Source of the DNA: Zhongshania sp.
GTDB taxonomy: Bacteria; Pseudomonadota; Gammaproteobacteria; Pseudomonadales; Spongiibacteraceae
NCBI GenBank assembly: GCA_018066965.1
Contig: JAGPVP010000026.1
Coordinates: 27,868 to 91,867, forward strand
DNA: 64,000 nucleotides
Reading direction: 5' to 3'
Shown: one piece after another, positions 56,442-64,000 of the stretch
Numbering within the stretch: the first letter of the stretch is position 1
Layout: every line of letters starts with the position of its first letter
Notes under the pieces: generated by a model
Database searches by the model: none
What the model saw: the letters and a program-made list of their open reading frames with translations, nothing else
What the model was told of the DNA's origin: nothing
Position numbers and translations under genes: made by a program

Positions 56442-56461
56442 TGGCCCGTCAAAAGACGGGC
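56442..56461 (-). promoter_or_regulatory. Intercistronic hairpin between repeat protein and exporter genes
   Basis: GGCCCGTC, loop of four A/T, GACGGGCC: a perfect eight-pair stem 12 bases past the repeat gene stop. It has no U-run on the minus strand, so it may stabilise the upstream mRNA or lower read-through into the exporter gene. Confidence 0.6.
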
Positions 56462-56472
56462 CGTTGAGGTGA

Positions 56473-59163
56473 TTATTGCTCAGTGTTGATGATTGCTAAT
56501 TCGACGCGGCGATTTTCGGCGCGACCGCTATCAGAATTGTTGTCCGCAACCGGTTTGCTTTCGCCGTAGCCTTGTGCGTGCAACCGGCTGCCATTTACAC
56601 CATGCTCGGTCAGATAACGCTTAACTGACTGTGCGCGGTTTTGCGATAGGTTAAGGTTGTAGTTGTCGCTACCTTTGCTGTCGGTATGGCCAGAGACTTC
56701 AATTAGCTTGGCATCCGATTGCTGAATAACAGCAACTGCGGCATCTAAAATTGTGGTGGCATTTGTCGTTAACGTGGCGCTGTTAAACTCAAAGAACACG
56801 CCATCTAAGCGCAGTGGTGCCGCGTCGCTGAGGTGGCAGCCATTGGCCAGTACAGCTTTGCCAATGGGGGTGTTTGGGCATTCGTCTAGTTCATCGCAAA
56901 CACCATCGGCATCTTGGTCAGCACAATTTCCATCGCCATTATCCTCAGCGTCGGCGGGCATTTGGTCGCGGTCGACTAGCGCAAGCAGTGCAGGTTGATC
57001 GAAGGGGCCATTACCTAAACCACCGGCAAGACCGCCATTGCTATTGCCGCCACCGCCAAGTGCGTCGTTCACAATGCCATTACCGTCGCTGGTATTGCTG
57101 TCATTGTTGGTTAGTGCATCTTCTAAACTGCCGCCAGTAAGATCGGCCACTGCGCCGTCAAGTGGGTCGGTGATGGGGCCAGCCATGTCTAGAATTGGCT
57201 CGGTCACCGGTGAAAGTGCGTCAAGCAAGGCTTCGCCTACTTCATTGTCGACAACTTCTGTAACGGGGTTTAGGCCTTGATCAATACTGTCGATGAGAGG
57301 CTCAATAGCGTCGCCTACCAATTCAGTAACGGGTTCTAGCGGCGATGTTTCGCCACCGTTGCCGCCGCTGCCACCGAGTAAGTCATTTACGATGCCGTCG
57401 CCGTCAGCGGTGTTGTCATCGTTATTTGTCAGCGCGTCTTCCAAGCTGCCGCCGGTGACGTCTGCAATAATGCCATCAACTGGATCGGTAACCGGTTGTG
57501 CTGCATCTAGCAATGGATCAACAACAGGGCTCAGTGCATCTAGCAATTGCTCGCCAACTTGGTCATCAACAGTATCGGTAACTGGATCAAGCGCAGTATC
57601 TACAGCAGTTACTAAGTTATCAATGGAGTCGCCTAGCGGGCCGGTGATGGGTTCAAGAGCGGAACTTTCTCCAGCTTCGGTTCCGCTGTCAGTGTTAGCA
57701 TTTTCGCCGCCTAGCAAGTCGTTAACTAAGCCATTGCCGTCTGCGGTGTTGTCATCGTTGTTAACTAATGCGTCTTCTAAACTACCGCCGGTTAAGTCAG
57801 CGATAATACCGTCTACTGGATTAGTTACAGGCTCTAGTGCCGCTAATACCGGATCTGTCACAGGGGTTAATTGCTCTAGTACGGGCTCCAGAATTTCATC
57901 GTCAATGACATCGGTAAGAGGGTCTAAGCCGGTATCAATAGCGTCAATTAAATCCGAAATACCGCCGCCTAGCGATGCGGTTATGGTATTCAGAGGCGAT
58001 GTTTCGCTGCCGTCGCCGCTCGTGCTTGCGTTTGAGCCGCCTAGTAAGTCATTCACAATGCCGTCACCGTCTGCGGTATTGTCATCGCTATTTGTTAGCG
58101 CGTCTTCAAGGCTGCCACCGGTAAGATCGGCTAGCAGGCCGTCGACTGGGTCGGTGACGGGCTCTAGGTTCGCGAGTAGCGGATCTGTGACGGGAGCTAA
58201 TGCATCTAATAACACTTCGCCGATTTGATCATCGACGGTGTCGGTAATGGGATCAAGTGTCGTGTCGACGGTGGTGACAAGGTTGTCTAGCGAGTCGCCG
58301 AGCGGCCCAGTAATTGGGGCAAGGATAGACGCTTCACCTGCTTCTGAACCACTTGCAGTGTTGGCTGAGCCGCCACCGAGTAGGTCGTTGACAACACCGT
58401 TGCCGTCAGCGGTATTGTCGTCATTATTTGTTAGCGCGTCTTCTACGCTGCCGCCGGTGAGATCGGCGAGTAAGCCATCTACCGGATCGGTGATCGGTTC
58501 TATGGTTGCTAGTAATGGCTCGGTTACTGGTGCTAATGCGCCAATAATCGATTCTAAAATTTGGTCGTCTATAACGTCTGTAAGTGGATCTAGGCCGAGA
58601 TCAATGGCATTGATAAGGGGCTCTAGTGTAGCGCCTAAACTGGCGCTGATGGAGCCGAGTGGAGATACCTCACCTGCTTCTGTACCGCTGCCGGGAACCT
58701 GAGGTCCGCCCAGTAGGTCGTTGACGATGCCGTCGCCGTCGCCGGTGTTTTTGTCGATGTTAGTTAATGCATCGCTTACGCTGCCACCTGTTAGGTCCGC
58801 AACAATGCCATCGATGGGGTCTGTGATTGGTACCAAGGCGCTGAGCAAAGGATCTGTAACGGGGGCAAGTGCACCTAGTAATGGTACGCCAAGCTGGTCG
58901 TCAATGGGATCGGTAAGTGGGTCAAGTGCGATATCGATAGCGTCAACTAATGGAGCAAGTGAGTCACCTAGAGGCTTGGTTATCGGAGCAAGAATTGATT
59001 TGCTACCGGCAACGCCTTGAGCCCCTTGGGGTGAAAGCAAAGCGCCTATATTGATGATTTTGGTGAGGCCATCTGCGTTCACTTGCGAACTTACTGATAG
59101 GCTGGCTGCGGCCGATAATATGATTACGGACGCGAGTCCTGTTGGCGGTCGTAAATTCATCAT
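56473..59163 (-). CDS. Large acidic repeat protein with C-terminal OmpA domain
   Basis: An 896-residue exported protein with a signal peptide (about residues 1-30, ending near SSQVNA). Six ~110-residue repeats fill residues 50-710, each with DPLTD, DQI/DQV, APVTDPLL, PVDG, ADLTGGS and then an acidic DNTADGDGIVNDLLGG motif that looks calcium-binding. A DxDxDG-rich spacer of the TSP3 type follows (DQDADGVCDELDECPNTP), then an OmpA domain with FEFNSATLTTNA and GHTDSKGSDNYNLNLSQNRA, which binds peptidoglycan. It is probably a surface or periplasm-spanning adhesin, partner of the next gene. ATG 59163 fits the AGGA best; ATG 59172 is possible. A CRP-like site lies upstream. Confidence 0.85.
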   Translation of the reverse strand: MMNLRPPTGLASVIILSAAASLSVSSQVNADGLTKIINIGALLSPQGAQGVAGSKSILAPITKPLGDSLAPLVDAIDIALDPLTDPIDDQLGVPLLGALAPVTDPLLSALVPITDPIDGIVADLTGGSVSDALTNIDKNTGDGDGIVNDLLGGPQVPGSGTEAGEVSPLGSISASLGATLEPLINAIDLGLDPLTDVIDDQILESIIGALAPVTEPLLATIEPITDPVDGLLADLTGGSVEDALTNNDDNTADGNGVVNDLLGGGSANTASGSEAGEASILAPITGPLGDSLDNLVTTVDTTLDPITDTVDDQIGEVLLDALAPVTDPLLANLEPVTDPVDGLLADLTGGSLEDALTNSDDNTADGDGIVNDLLGGSNASTSGDGSETSPLNTITASLGGGISDLIDAIDTGLDPLTDVIDDEILEPVLEQLTPVTDPVLAALEPVTNPVDGIIADLTGGSLEDALVNNDDNTADGNGLVNDLLGGENANTDSGTEAGESSALEPITGPLGDSIDNLVTAVDTALDPVTDTVDDQVGEQLLDALSPVVDPLLDAAQPVTDPVDGIIADVTGGSLEDALTNNDDNTADGDGIVNDLLGGSGGNGGETSPLEPVTELVGDAIEPLIDSIDQGLNPVTEVVDNEVGEALLDALSPVTEPILDMAGPITDPLDGAVADLTGGSLEDALTNNDSNTSDGNGIVNDALGGGGNSNGGLAGGLGNGPFDQPALLALVDRDQMPADAEDNGDGNCADQDADGVCDELDECPNTPIGKAVLANGCHLSDAAPLRLDGVFFEFNSATLTTNATTILDAAVAVIQQSDAKLIEVSGHTDSKGSDNYNLNLSQNRAQSVKRYLTEHGVNGSRLHAQGYGESKPVADNNSDSGRAENRRVELAIINTEQ
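57053..59015 (-). repeat. Six tandem coding repeats of 318-336 bases
   Basis: Within the OmpA-repeat gene the codons for the VNDLLGG motif recur at plus-strand positions 57053, 57371, 57707, 58037, 58373 and 58706. The spacings are 318, 336, 330, 336 and 333 bases, all multiples of three. Units alternate between two types (SASLG/TASLG and TGPLGDS), so the larger period is about 666 bases. Confidence 0.9.
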
Positions 59164-59329
59164 ATTTTTCATCCTGAGTAGTGATAATTCCAATTGTGAT
59201 GCGGCTGGATATGGCGAGCTGCTGAGTCATTTGTTACTCAGTTACCCAGAGGCCGGCATTGTAGTTACACGTCCCTTTTAATGTAAGCACATATTCTGTG
59301 AATATTGTGTCATTACGCATGTCGATTTA

Positions 59330-59345
59330 TGTGATATCGATCACA
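59330..59345. promoter_or_regulatory. CRP/Vfr-like site
   Basis: TGTGA-TATCGA-TCACA has both perfect CRP half-sites with the standard six-base spacer. It lies about 170 bases upstream of the repeat protein start. Confidence 0.6.
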
Positions 59346-59418
59346 GGCTTATGTGAAATTACGTTGATTGGCTTGGAGTCGCGGGGTCAGTGAAGGAGGG
59401 AGGGGGTTTGGAAAGGTG

Positions 59419-59446
59419 AGCTGGCACGTTTTGGCAACGGCCAGCT
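59419..59446 (-). terminator. Hairpin after the decarboxylase gene
   Basis: AGCTGGC and GCCAGCT form a perfect seven-pair stem that can be extended inside by CGTT/AACG. It begins 18 bases past the decarboxylase stop. There is no U-run on the minus strand, so it is a weak terminator candidate. Confidence 0.4.
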
Positions 59447-59464
59447 ATTTGATCTTGCTCAGTA

Positions 59465-61720
59465 TTAGTTGTCGATAACCGCGTCTACAAAATAATGGTC
59501 TACGCCGTTAACACGCTCTCTAACTAGGCCGTGACAGTCGGTTTCAAAACCGGGGAAGCGAGAATTGAAGTCGCGTACAAACTGCAAATAGCGAACGATA
59601 GTTTTGTTAAAGCGCTCGCCGGGTATTAACAGCGGAATACCTGGTGGGTAAGGTGTTACCAGCATCGCCGTAATGCGGCCCTCTAGCTCATCAATGGCGA
59701 CACGCTCCACTTTCCGGTGAGACATTTTCGCCCATGCGTCGGCGGGAATCATTGCCGCTTCCATCTCAGATAAATACATCTCGGTAGTAATGCGTGCGAG
59801 GTCGTATTCTTTGTAAACATTATGAATATTGCTGCACAAGTCTCGCAGCCCCACTTTGTCGTACTGCGGGTACTTAGCCGCAAATTGTGGCATTACCCGC
59901 CATAGCGGCAAGTTTTGATCGTAGTCGTCTTTGAATTGTTGCAGCTCGGTCACCATGGAGTTCCAACGGCCCTTGGTGATGCCGATAGTGAACATGATGA
60001 AGAAGGAGTACATACCCGTTTTTTCTATAATGATACCGTGCTCGGCTAGGTATTTACTGACAATAGATGCCGGAATACCAATGTCATCAAAGTTGCCGTC
60101 TACATCTAAGCCGGGGGTAATAATGGTGGCTTTGATCGGGTCGAGCATATTGAAACCCGATTCGATTTCGCCAAAGCCGTGCCAGTTGTCATCAGAGTGA
60201 ATAACCCAGTCATCGCGGTCACCAATGCCTTCTTCGGCAAGGGTTTCTGGTCCCCACACGCGGAACCACCAATCGTCGCCATAGTCGGCATCGACTTTGC
60301 GCATAGCGCGGCGGAAGTCTAAAGCTTCAAGAATAGACTCTTCTACCAAGGCAGTGCCGCCCGGCGGTTCCATCATCGCCGCAGCAACGTCGCAAGACGC
60401 GATAATCGCGTATTGCGGGCTGGTTGATGAGTGCATGAGATAGGACTCATTAAAGCGGTGAGTGTCCAGCTTTCGCTGAGTGCCATCCTGAACCAAAATT
60501 TGCGATGCCTGTGACAAGCCAGCTAATAGTTTATGCGTCGATTGCGTGGCGAATACCAGTGTATCGTCTGAGCGCGGGCGGCCAGAACCAATCGCGTGCA
60601 TATTGTGATAAAAGGTGTGGAAGGCCGCGTGGGGCAACCAAGCCTCGTCAAAATGCAGAGTGTCGATGGTTGAGTCGAGAATGTCTTTGATTTCTTCGAC
60701 GTTATACACAATGCCGTCGTAGGTGCTTTGGGTGATGGTCAGTATGCGTGGCTTTTTGTCTTCGGCGTGGCGCGCAAATGGGTGGTCTTCAATCTTTTTA
60801 CGAATCGCCGCAGGGTCGAATTCACTTTTAGGGATAGGCCCGATAATGCCGTAATGGTTGCGCGTAGGCATTAAGAATACGGGAATGGCGCCGGTCATAA
60901 TAATGCTGTGCAAAATCGATTTATGGCAGTTGCGGTCTACCACCACAATATCGCCAGGTGCAACGGTTGAGTGCCAAACTACCTTGTTGGATGTGGACGT
61001 GCCGTTGGTGACAAAGAAGAGGTGGTCGCAACCAAAAATCCGTGCGGCATTGTTTTCACTGGCGCTAACTGGGCCGGTGTGGTCAAGCAGTTGGCCGAGT
61101 TCTTCCACCGCGTTACACACGTCTGCGCGCAGTAGGTTCTCGCCAAAGAATTGGTGGAACATTTGTCCAACCGGGCTCTTTAAAAATGCCACGCCGCCGG
61201 AATGGCCGGGGCAGTGCCAAGAGTAAGAGCTGTCGCTGGCGTAGTTCATTAATGCTTTGAAGAATGGCGGCGCCAGCGAGGAAAGGTATTTGTTGGCCTC
61301 GCGAATAATATGTCTGGCCACGAATTCTGGCGTGTCTTCAAACATATGAATGAAGCCGTGTAGCTCACGCAAAATCTCATTGGGAATGTGGCGCGAGGTG
61401 CGGGTTTCGCCGTATAGAAAAACCGGGATATCGGTATTGCGTTGACGTACCGCGGTCATAAATTCGCCGATGGATTCCAGTGCCTGACTAACGGTTTCAT
61501 CGCTGCCGTCGCCAAATTCCTCGTCATCAATCGACAGTATGAAACAAGACGCGCGGCTGGCCTGTTGAGCAAAGGCCGTGAGGTCGCCGTAACTCGTTAG
61601 TCCGACTATTTCCATACCTTCTTTGCTGATGGCATCTGCGAGGTCGCGAATGCCTGAGCCTGAGATATTTTCGGAGCGAAAGTCTTCGTCAATAATGACA
61701 ACGGGGAAACGAAATTTCAT
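59465..61720 (-). CDS. Orn/Lys/Arg decarboxylase, LdcA/AdiA-like
   Basis: A 751-residue fold-type I PLP decarboxylase with an N-terminal wing domain (about 1-150). The PLP region has WHCPGHSGGVAFLKSPVG, FFVTNGTSTSNKVVWHS, DRNCHKSILHSII, LHFDEAWLPHAAFH and the Schiff-base Lys near 396 in STHKLLAGLSQAS. The length and pattern are very close to Pseudomonas lysine decarboxylase LdcA (751 residues) and to inducible arginine decarboxylases. It lies on the same strand after speD and speE, so it most likely supplies the diamine or agmatine for polyamine synthesis. The gap from speE is about 300 bases, so it may have its own promoter. The substrate is not certain. Confidence 0.9.
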   Translation of the reverse strand: MKFRFPVVIIDEDFRSENISGSGIRDLADAISKEGMEIVGLTSYGDLTAFAQQASRASCFILSIDDEEFGDGSDETVSQALESIGEFMTAVRQRNTDIPVFLYGETRTSRHIPNEILRELHGFIHMFEDTPEFVARHIIREANKYLSSLAPPFFKALMNYASDSSYSWHCPGHSGGVAFLKSPVGQMFHQFFGENLLRADVCNAVEELGQLLDHTGPVSASENNAARIFGCDHLFFVTNGTSTSNKVVWHSTVAPGDIVVVDRNCHKSILHSIIMTGAIPVFLMPTRNHYGIIGPIPKSEFDPAAIRKKIEDHPFARHAEDKKPRILTITQSTYDGIVYNVEEIKDILDSTIDTLHFDEAWLPHAAFHTFYHNMHAIGSGRPRSDDTLVFATQSTHKLLAGLSQASQILVQDGTQRKLDTHRFNESYLMHSSTSPQYAIIASCDVAAAMMEPPGGTALVEESILEALDFRRAMRKVDADYGDDWWFRVWGPETLAEEGIGDRDDWVIHSDDNWHGFGEIESGFNMLDPIKATIITPGLDVDGNFDDIGIPASIVSKYLAEHGIIIEKTGMYSFFIMFTIGITKGRWNSMVTELQQFKDDYDQNLPLWRVMPQFAAKYPQYDKVGLRDLCSNIHNVYKEYDLARITTEMYLSEMEAAMIPADAWAKMSHRKVERVAIDELEGRITAMLVTPYPPGIPLLIPGERFNKTIVRYLQFVRDFNSRFPGFETDCHGLVRERVNGVDHYFVDAVIDN

Positions 61721-62017
61721 TTATATGGCCATTGTTGGTGGTTGGCAATACCCAGAATTTATCTGGGTTTGATTTGCGCAATCTGTATATTCAGGCTGTG
61801 GTTGCCGCTATGCGCCAAGTCTGAATGGTGTTGCGCGCTGATTTTGAAACTTTTTTACGGTTTAGTCCCGTAATATTTCTACCCTAACAATAATCTGTGA
61901 CAACTGTCAGCCGTGCAGGTGCAATTTGCCGGTCATTGAGTGTGGTAGTTTACTGAATTTTGCTACTCTGTGGCCACATTTCGCCCGCTCCCCCAAAGTG
62001 GTCGCAGGCGTTAATGT
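61721..62017. other. Intergenic region between speE and the decarboxylase
   Basis: About 300 bases, AT-richer than the flanking genes, with no gene and no strong hairpin. It probably carries the decarboxylase promoter; I see no clear -35/-10 pair. Confidence 0.4.
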
Positions 62018-62866
62018 TTACCTCAAACTGTCCACAAGATATTGGGGAAGTGCAAAGGCGCCAAGGTGCAGGGCTGGGTTGTAGTAGCGTGTTTTAATGC
62101 CACTGGCGATAACGCGATCTGCCAGTGTGGCTAGGCTAAGCTCGCGGCTAACGCTGCTGTCACTTGCCCATGCGAAGGTCATTACACCGCCAACATAGCT
62201 AGGTACTGCCGCCGCGTAAAACGCGGTATCGGCAAACAAAGGTGATAGACGTTTGTGGGTGGTGCTTACTTCGTCTGGTTGCATAAAGGCCACGCCATTC
62301 TGCGCAGCAAAGATACCGCCGGGTTTTAAGCAGCGCTGAATGCCCTGATAAAACGGAGAGGTAAATAAAACCTCGCCGGGGCCAATGGGGTCAGTGCTGT
62401 CAGACAGAATCACGTCAAATTGGCGCTCACACTGGGCGACAAAATCAATGCCGTCGCCAATCACAATTTCGGCGCGCGGGTTGTCATACGCGCCGGCAGA
62501 ATGATTGGGTAAATACTGCACGCACATATCGATAACGGCTTGGTCTATTTCAACCTGTACAACGATGTCGACCTCGGGGTGCTTGAGCACTTCGCGTAAT
62601 AAGCCACCGTCGCCGCCGCCAATAATAAGCACATTTTTAGCATTGCCGTGGGCAAATAAAGGCGTGTGCGCCAGCATTTCGTGGTAAATGAATTCATCGC
62701 GCTCTGTGGTTTGAATAATGCCGTCGAGAGCCATTACTCGGCCAAAGCTGCCGGATTCAAAAATAATAAGATGCTGGTGCTCGGTTTTGCTTTCAAACAA
62801 AACTTTTTGAATTTTAAAGCCTTGGTGGTATGCGTCGTGGAGTGTTTCGTCGAACCACTCAGACAT
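62018..62866 (-). CDS. speE: Spermidine synthase (polyamine aminopropyltransferase)
   Basis: A 282-residue aminopropyltransferase that moves the propylamine of decarboxylated SAM to a diamine. It has [20 protein letters not shown] at the start, [20 protein letters not shown], the cofactor loop [18 protein letters not shown] (about 80-97), [11 protein letters not shown] and the catalytic Asp in [19 protein letters not shown] before ATG 62866 supports this start. It overlaps the speD 3' end by eight bases, so the two are coupled. Confidence 0.95.
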   Translation of the reverse strand: MSEWFDETLHDAYHQGFKIQKVLFESKTEHQHLIIFESGSFGRVMALDGIIQTTERDEFIYHEMLAHTPLFAHGNAKNVLIIGGGDGGLLREVLKHPEVDIVVQVEIDQAVIDMCVQYLPNHSAGAYDNPRAEIVIGDGIDFVAQCERQFDVILSDSTDPIGPGEVLFTSPFYQGIQRCLKPGGIFAAQNGVAFMQPDEVSTTHKRLSPLFADTAFYAAAVPSYVGGVMTFAWASDSSVSRELSLATLADRVIASGIKTRYYNPALHLGAFALPQYLVDSLR

Positions 62867-63314
62867 TGTCCATTCTCCCGCGCAGGTTTTCACCTACCTC
62901 GATACGCGAGGGGGCGAAGGCCTTTTGCAGGATTTCCACTGCCAGTTCAGGCTTGGCGTCACCGCACATGAAAACGTCGAACGCAGCGTAATCGCGCTCT
63001 GGCCATGTGTGCACGCTAATGTGGGATTCAGCTAATACCGCGACACCTGAAATACCACCATTGGGGGTAAAGTGGTGCATATGGATGTGCAACAGTGTTG
63101 CGCCACATTCTTTGACACAGTCAATAAATGCTTTTTCCATGCGGGGGAGCTCATCGAGGTGGGATGCGCCCCAAAGATCGATGATTAAATGTGTGCCTGC
63201 GTAATGAACGCCGTCACGAATAATGAAGTGGTCGAGATTTTCGTCCGACTGTGTAATCGGATTACACGTGGCTGCGCCGGCCTCCAGAGAAGGTATATGA
63301 TCTAAGCTTTTCAT
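62859..63314 (-). CDS. speD: S-adenosylmethionine decarboxylase proenzyme
   Basis: A 151-residue proenzyme that cuts itself between Glu96 and Ser97 ([14 protein letters not shown]), turning the Ser into the pyruvoyl group. Catalytic Cys117 is in VFMCGDA, with His102 in VHTWPE. The size is that of the short bacterial class 1 form. It makes decarboxylated SAM for SpeE, its coupled neighbour. A GGAGGA lies 11 bases before the ATG; an out-of-frame ATG sits between them. Confidence 0.95.
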   Translation of the reverse strand: MKSLDHIPSLEAGAATCNPITQSDENLDHFIIRDGVHYAGTHLIIDLWGASHLDELPRMEKAFIDCVKECGATLLHIHMHHFTPNGGISGVAVLAESHISVHTWPERDYAAFDVFMCGDAKPELAVEILQKAFAPSRIEVGENLRGRMDNV

Positions 63315-63527
63315 TTAGCATAAATCCTCCGCGTTGGTTAAAGAGCCGGCGATTTAAACGTGTTTTATCCTAAATAGCAATAAAAAATCCCGGAAAAATA
63401 CCCCCGCATCGCGCTAGCAAAGTCATTGAGTCAGCAGTGTTTTTTCCTTATTGCCGGGGCTGGCGGAGTGCGGGGTAATCAGGGCATAGTAGTGCGAGAG
63501 TGAGAACGATTTCAGAGGAGCCCGAAA

Positions 63528-64000
63528 ATGAGTATTTTTGATCGCTACCGTAAACCGGCCGTTATTCCCACTGCCGATCAGGCCCTGCCCGGGCGTACAG
63601 ATAAAATGTCAGTGCCGGCATTACACACGGTACTCAATACACCTTTGCAACCGCCGTTCCCTGCTGGCTTCGAGCAGGTGGTGTTTGGTTTGGGCTGTTT
63701 TTGGGGTGCCGAACGCAAATTTTGGCAGCAGGATGGCGTCTATTCGACGGCGGTTGGATATTGCGGCGGTCATACCCCTAACCCAACTTACGAGGAAGTT
63801 TGTTCTGGCATGACGGGCCACAATGAAGTGGTGTTAGTGGTGTTTGATCCCGCTAAAGTCAGTTTTCAATCTTTGTTAAAGCTGTTTTGGGAAAGCCACA
63901 ACCCGACCCAAGGGATGCGGCAGGGCAACGATGTTGGCACCCAATATCGCTCCGGTATTTATTGCGCTATGGCTGAGCAGCAAGCGGTGGCAAAGGCCTC
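63528..64000 (+). CDS. msrA: Peptide methionine-(S)-sulfoxide reductase (3' partial)
   Basis: The first 157 residues of MsrA, cut by the window edge. The N-terminal extension ([20 protein letters not shown]) is followed by the catalytic motif [15 protein letters not shown], with the nucleophilic Cys near residue 54, then [33 protein letters not shown] and [20 protein letters not shown]. It repairs oxidised methionine. AGAGGAG lies 8 bases before the ATG at 63528. Confidence 0.96.
   Translation, partial: MSIFDRYRKPAVIPTADQALPGRTDKMSVPALHTVLNTPLQPPFPAGFEQVVFGLGCFWGAERKFWQQDGVYSTAVGYCGGHTPNPTYEEVCSGMTGHNEVVLVVFDPAKVSFQSLLKLFWESHNPTQGMRQGNDVGTQYRSGIYCAMAEQQAVAKA

Noticed and set aside
57053..59015. 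Regularly spaced repeats that could suggest a CRISPR array
   Set aside because: The period is over 300 bases, always a multiple of three, and the units are translated as similar protein repeats. There are no short repeats with unique spacers and no cas genes.
57293..59020. Long open frames on the plus strand, rich in Ser and Pro, across the repeat gene
   Set aside because: They are antisense shadows of the repeat gene. The repeats keep the opposite frame open, the composition is simple, and there are no plausible ribosome-binding sites. The minus-strand frame has a signal peptide and an OmpA domain.
59421..59441. TGGCAC...GGCAA resembling a sigma54 promoter
   Set aside because: The spacing between the GG and GC elements is one base short of the strict requirement, and it points toward the 3' end of the decarboxylase gene. 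It is better read as part of a hairpin.

Overview
The window looks like a chromosomal segment of an aerobic, probably marine gammaproteobacterium of moderate GC. The conserved dapA-bamC-MBL hydrolase-purC block, hrpB, htpX, TonB-dependent receptors, a BamA/ShlB-like exporter and steroid- or aromatic-type oxygenases suggest the Cellvibrionales/Spongiibacteraceae neighbourhood (for example Zhongshania). That placement is inferred from gene content, not from a search. I see no rRNA, tRNA, CRISPR array, phage, insertion sequence or plasmid gene. The window cuts an acetoacetate-decarboxylase-family gene at its left edge and msrA at its right edge.

Left part (1-14.8 kb): a TetR regulator faces a TonB-dependent receptor across a region holding a near-perfect sigma70 promoter and a repeated palindromic box. 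A small secreted protein follows. Then comes a complete guanidine-use operon (4.95-14.8 kb): guanidine-I (ykkC) riboswitch, ABC importer (binding protein, permease, ATPase), two DUF1989 proteins (carboxyguanidine deiminase pair), biotin-dependent urea/guanidine carboxylase, and allophanate hydrolase. Inside the operon, just before the carboxylase start, are two hairpins with ACGG loops that match the guanidine-II (mini-ykkC) riboswitch. The operon therefore appears to be sensed twice by two unrelated RNA classes.

Middle (15-30 kb): an epoxide-hydrolase-like enzyme, a CMD-family protein, katG, several short-chain dehydrogenases, a GT25 glycosyltransferase, a TPR-sulfotransferase, and a trio of Rieske oxygenase, extradiol dioxygenase and HsaA-like flavin hydroxylase that resembles steroid A/B-ring breakdown. 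Pyruvate kinase, a DUF1294 membrane protein and an odd globin whose proximal haem His is replaced by Tyr follow.

30.6-37.1 kb: a tight coenzyme F420 operon (npdG, cofE, cofD, cofC, fused fbiC, then an SDR), which is uncommon in gammaproteobacteria.

37-54 kb: mostly housekeeping genes: AEC transporter, dapA-bamC-MBL-purC, a ZnuD-like receptor with a His-rich loop, CsbD plus a small lipoprotein, an RsuA-family pseudouridine synthase, hrpB, a putative porin, an aldolase-family protein, htpX, a DnaJ-domain membrane protein and an orphan GspF-like protein.

54.7-59.2 kb: a POTRA/beta-barrel exporter of the two-partner-secretion type lies directly downstream of a roughly 900-residue protein with six ~110-residue acidic repeats and a C-terminal OmpA peptidoglycan-binding domain. 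This is a plausible unusual surface-display pair. A CRP-like site lies upstream. The right end holds a polyamine operon (speD, speE and a separately spaced LdcA-like decarboxylase) and the start of msrA.
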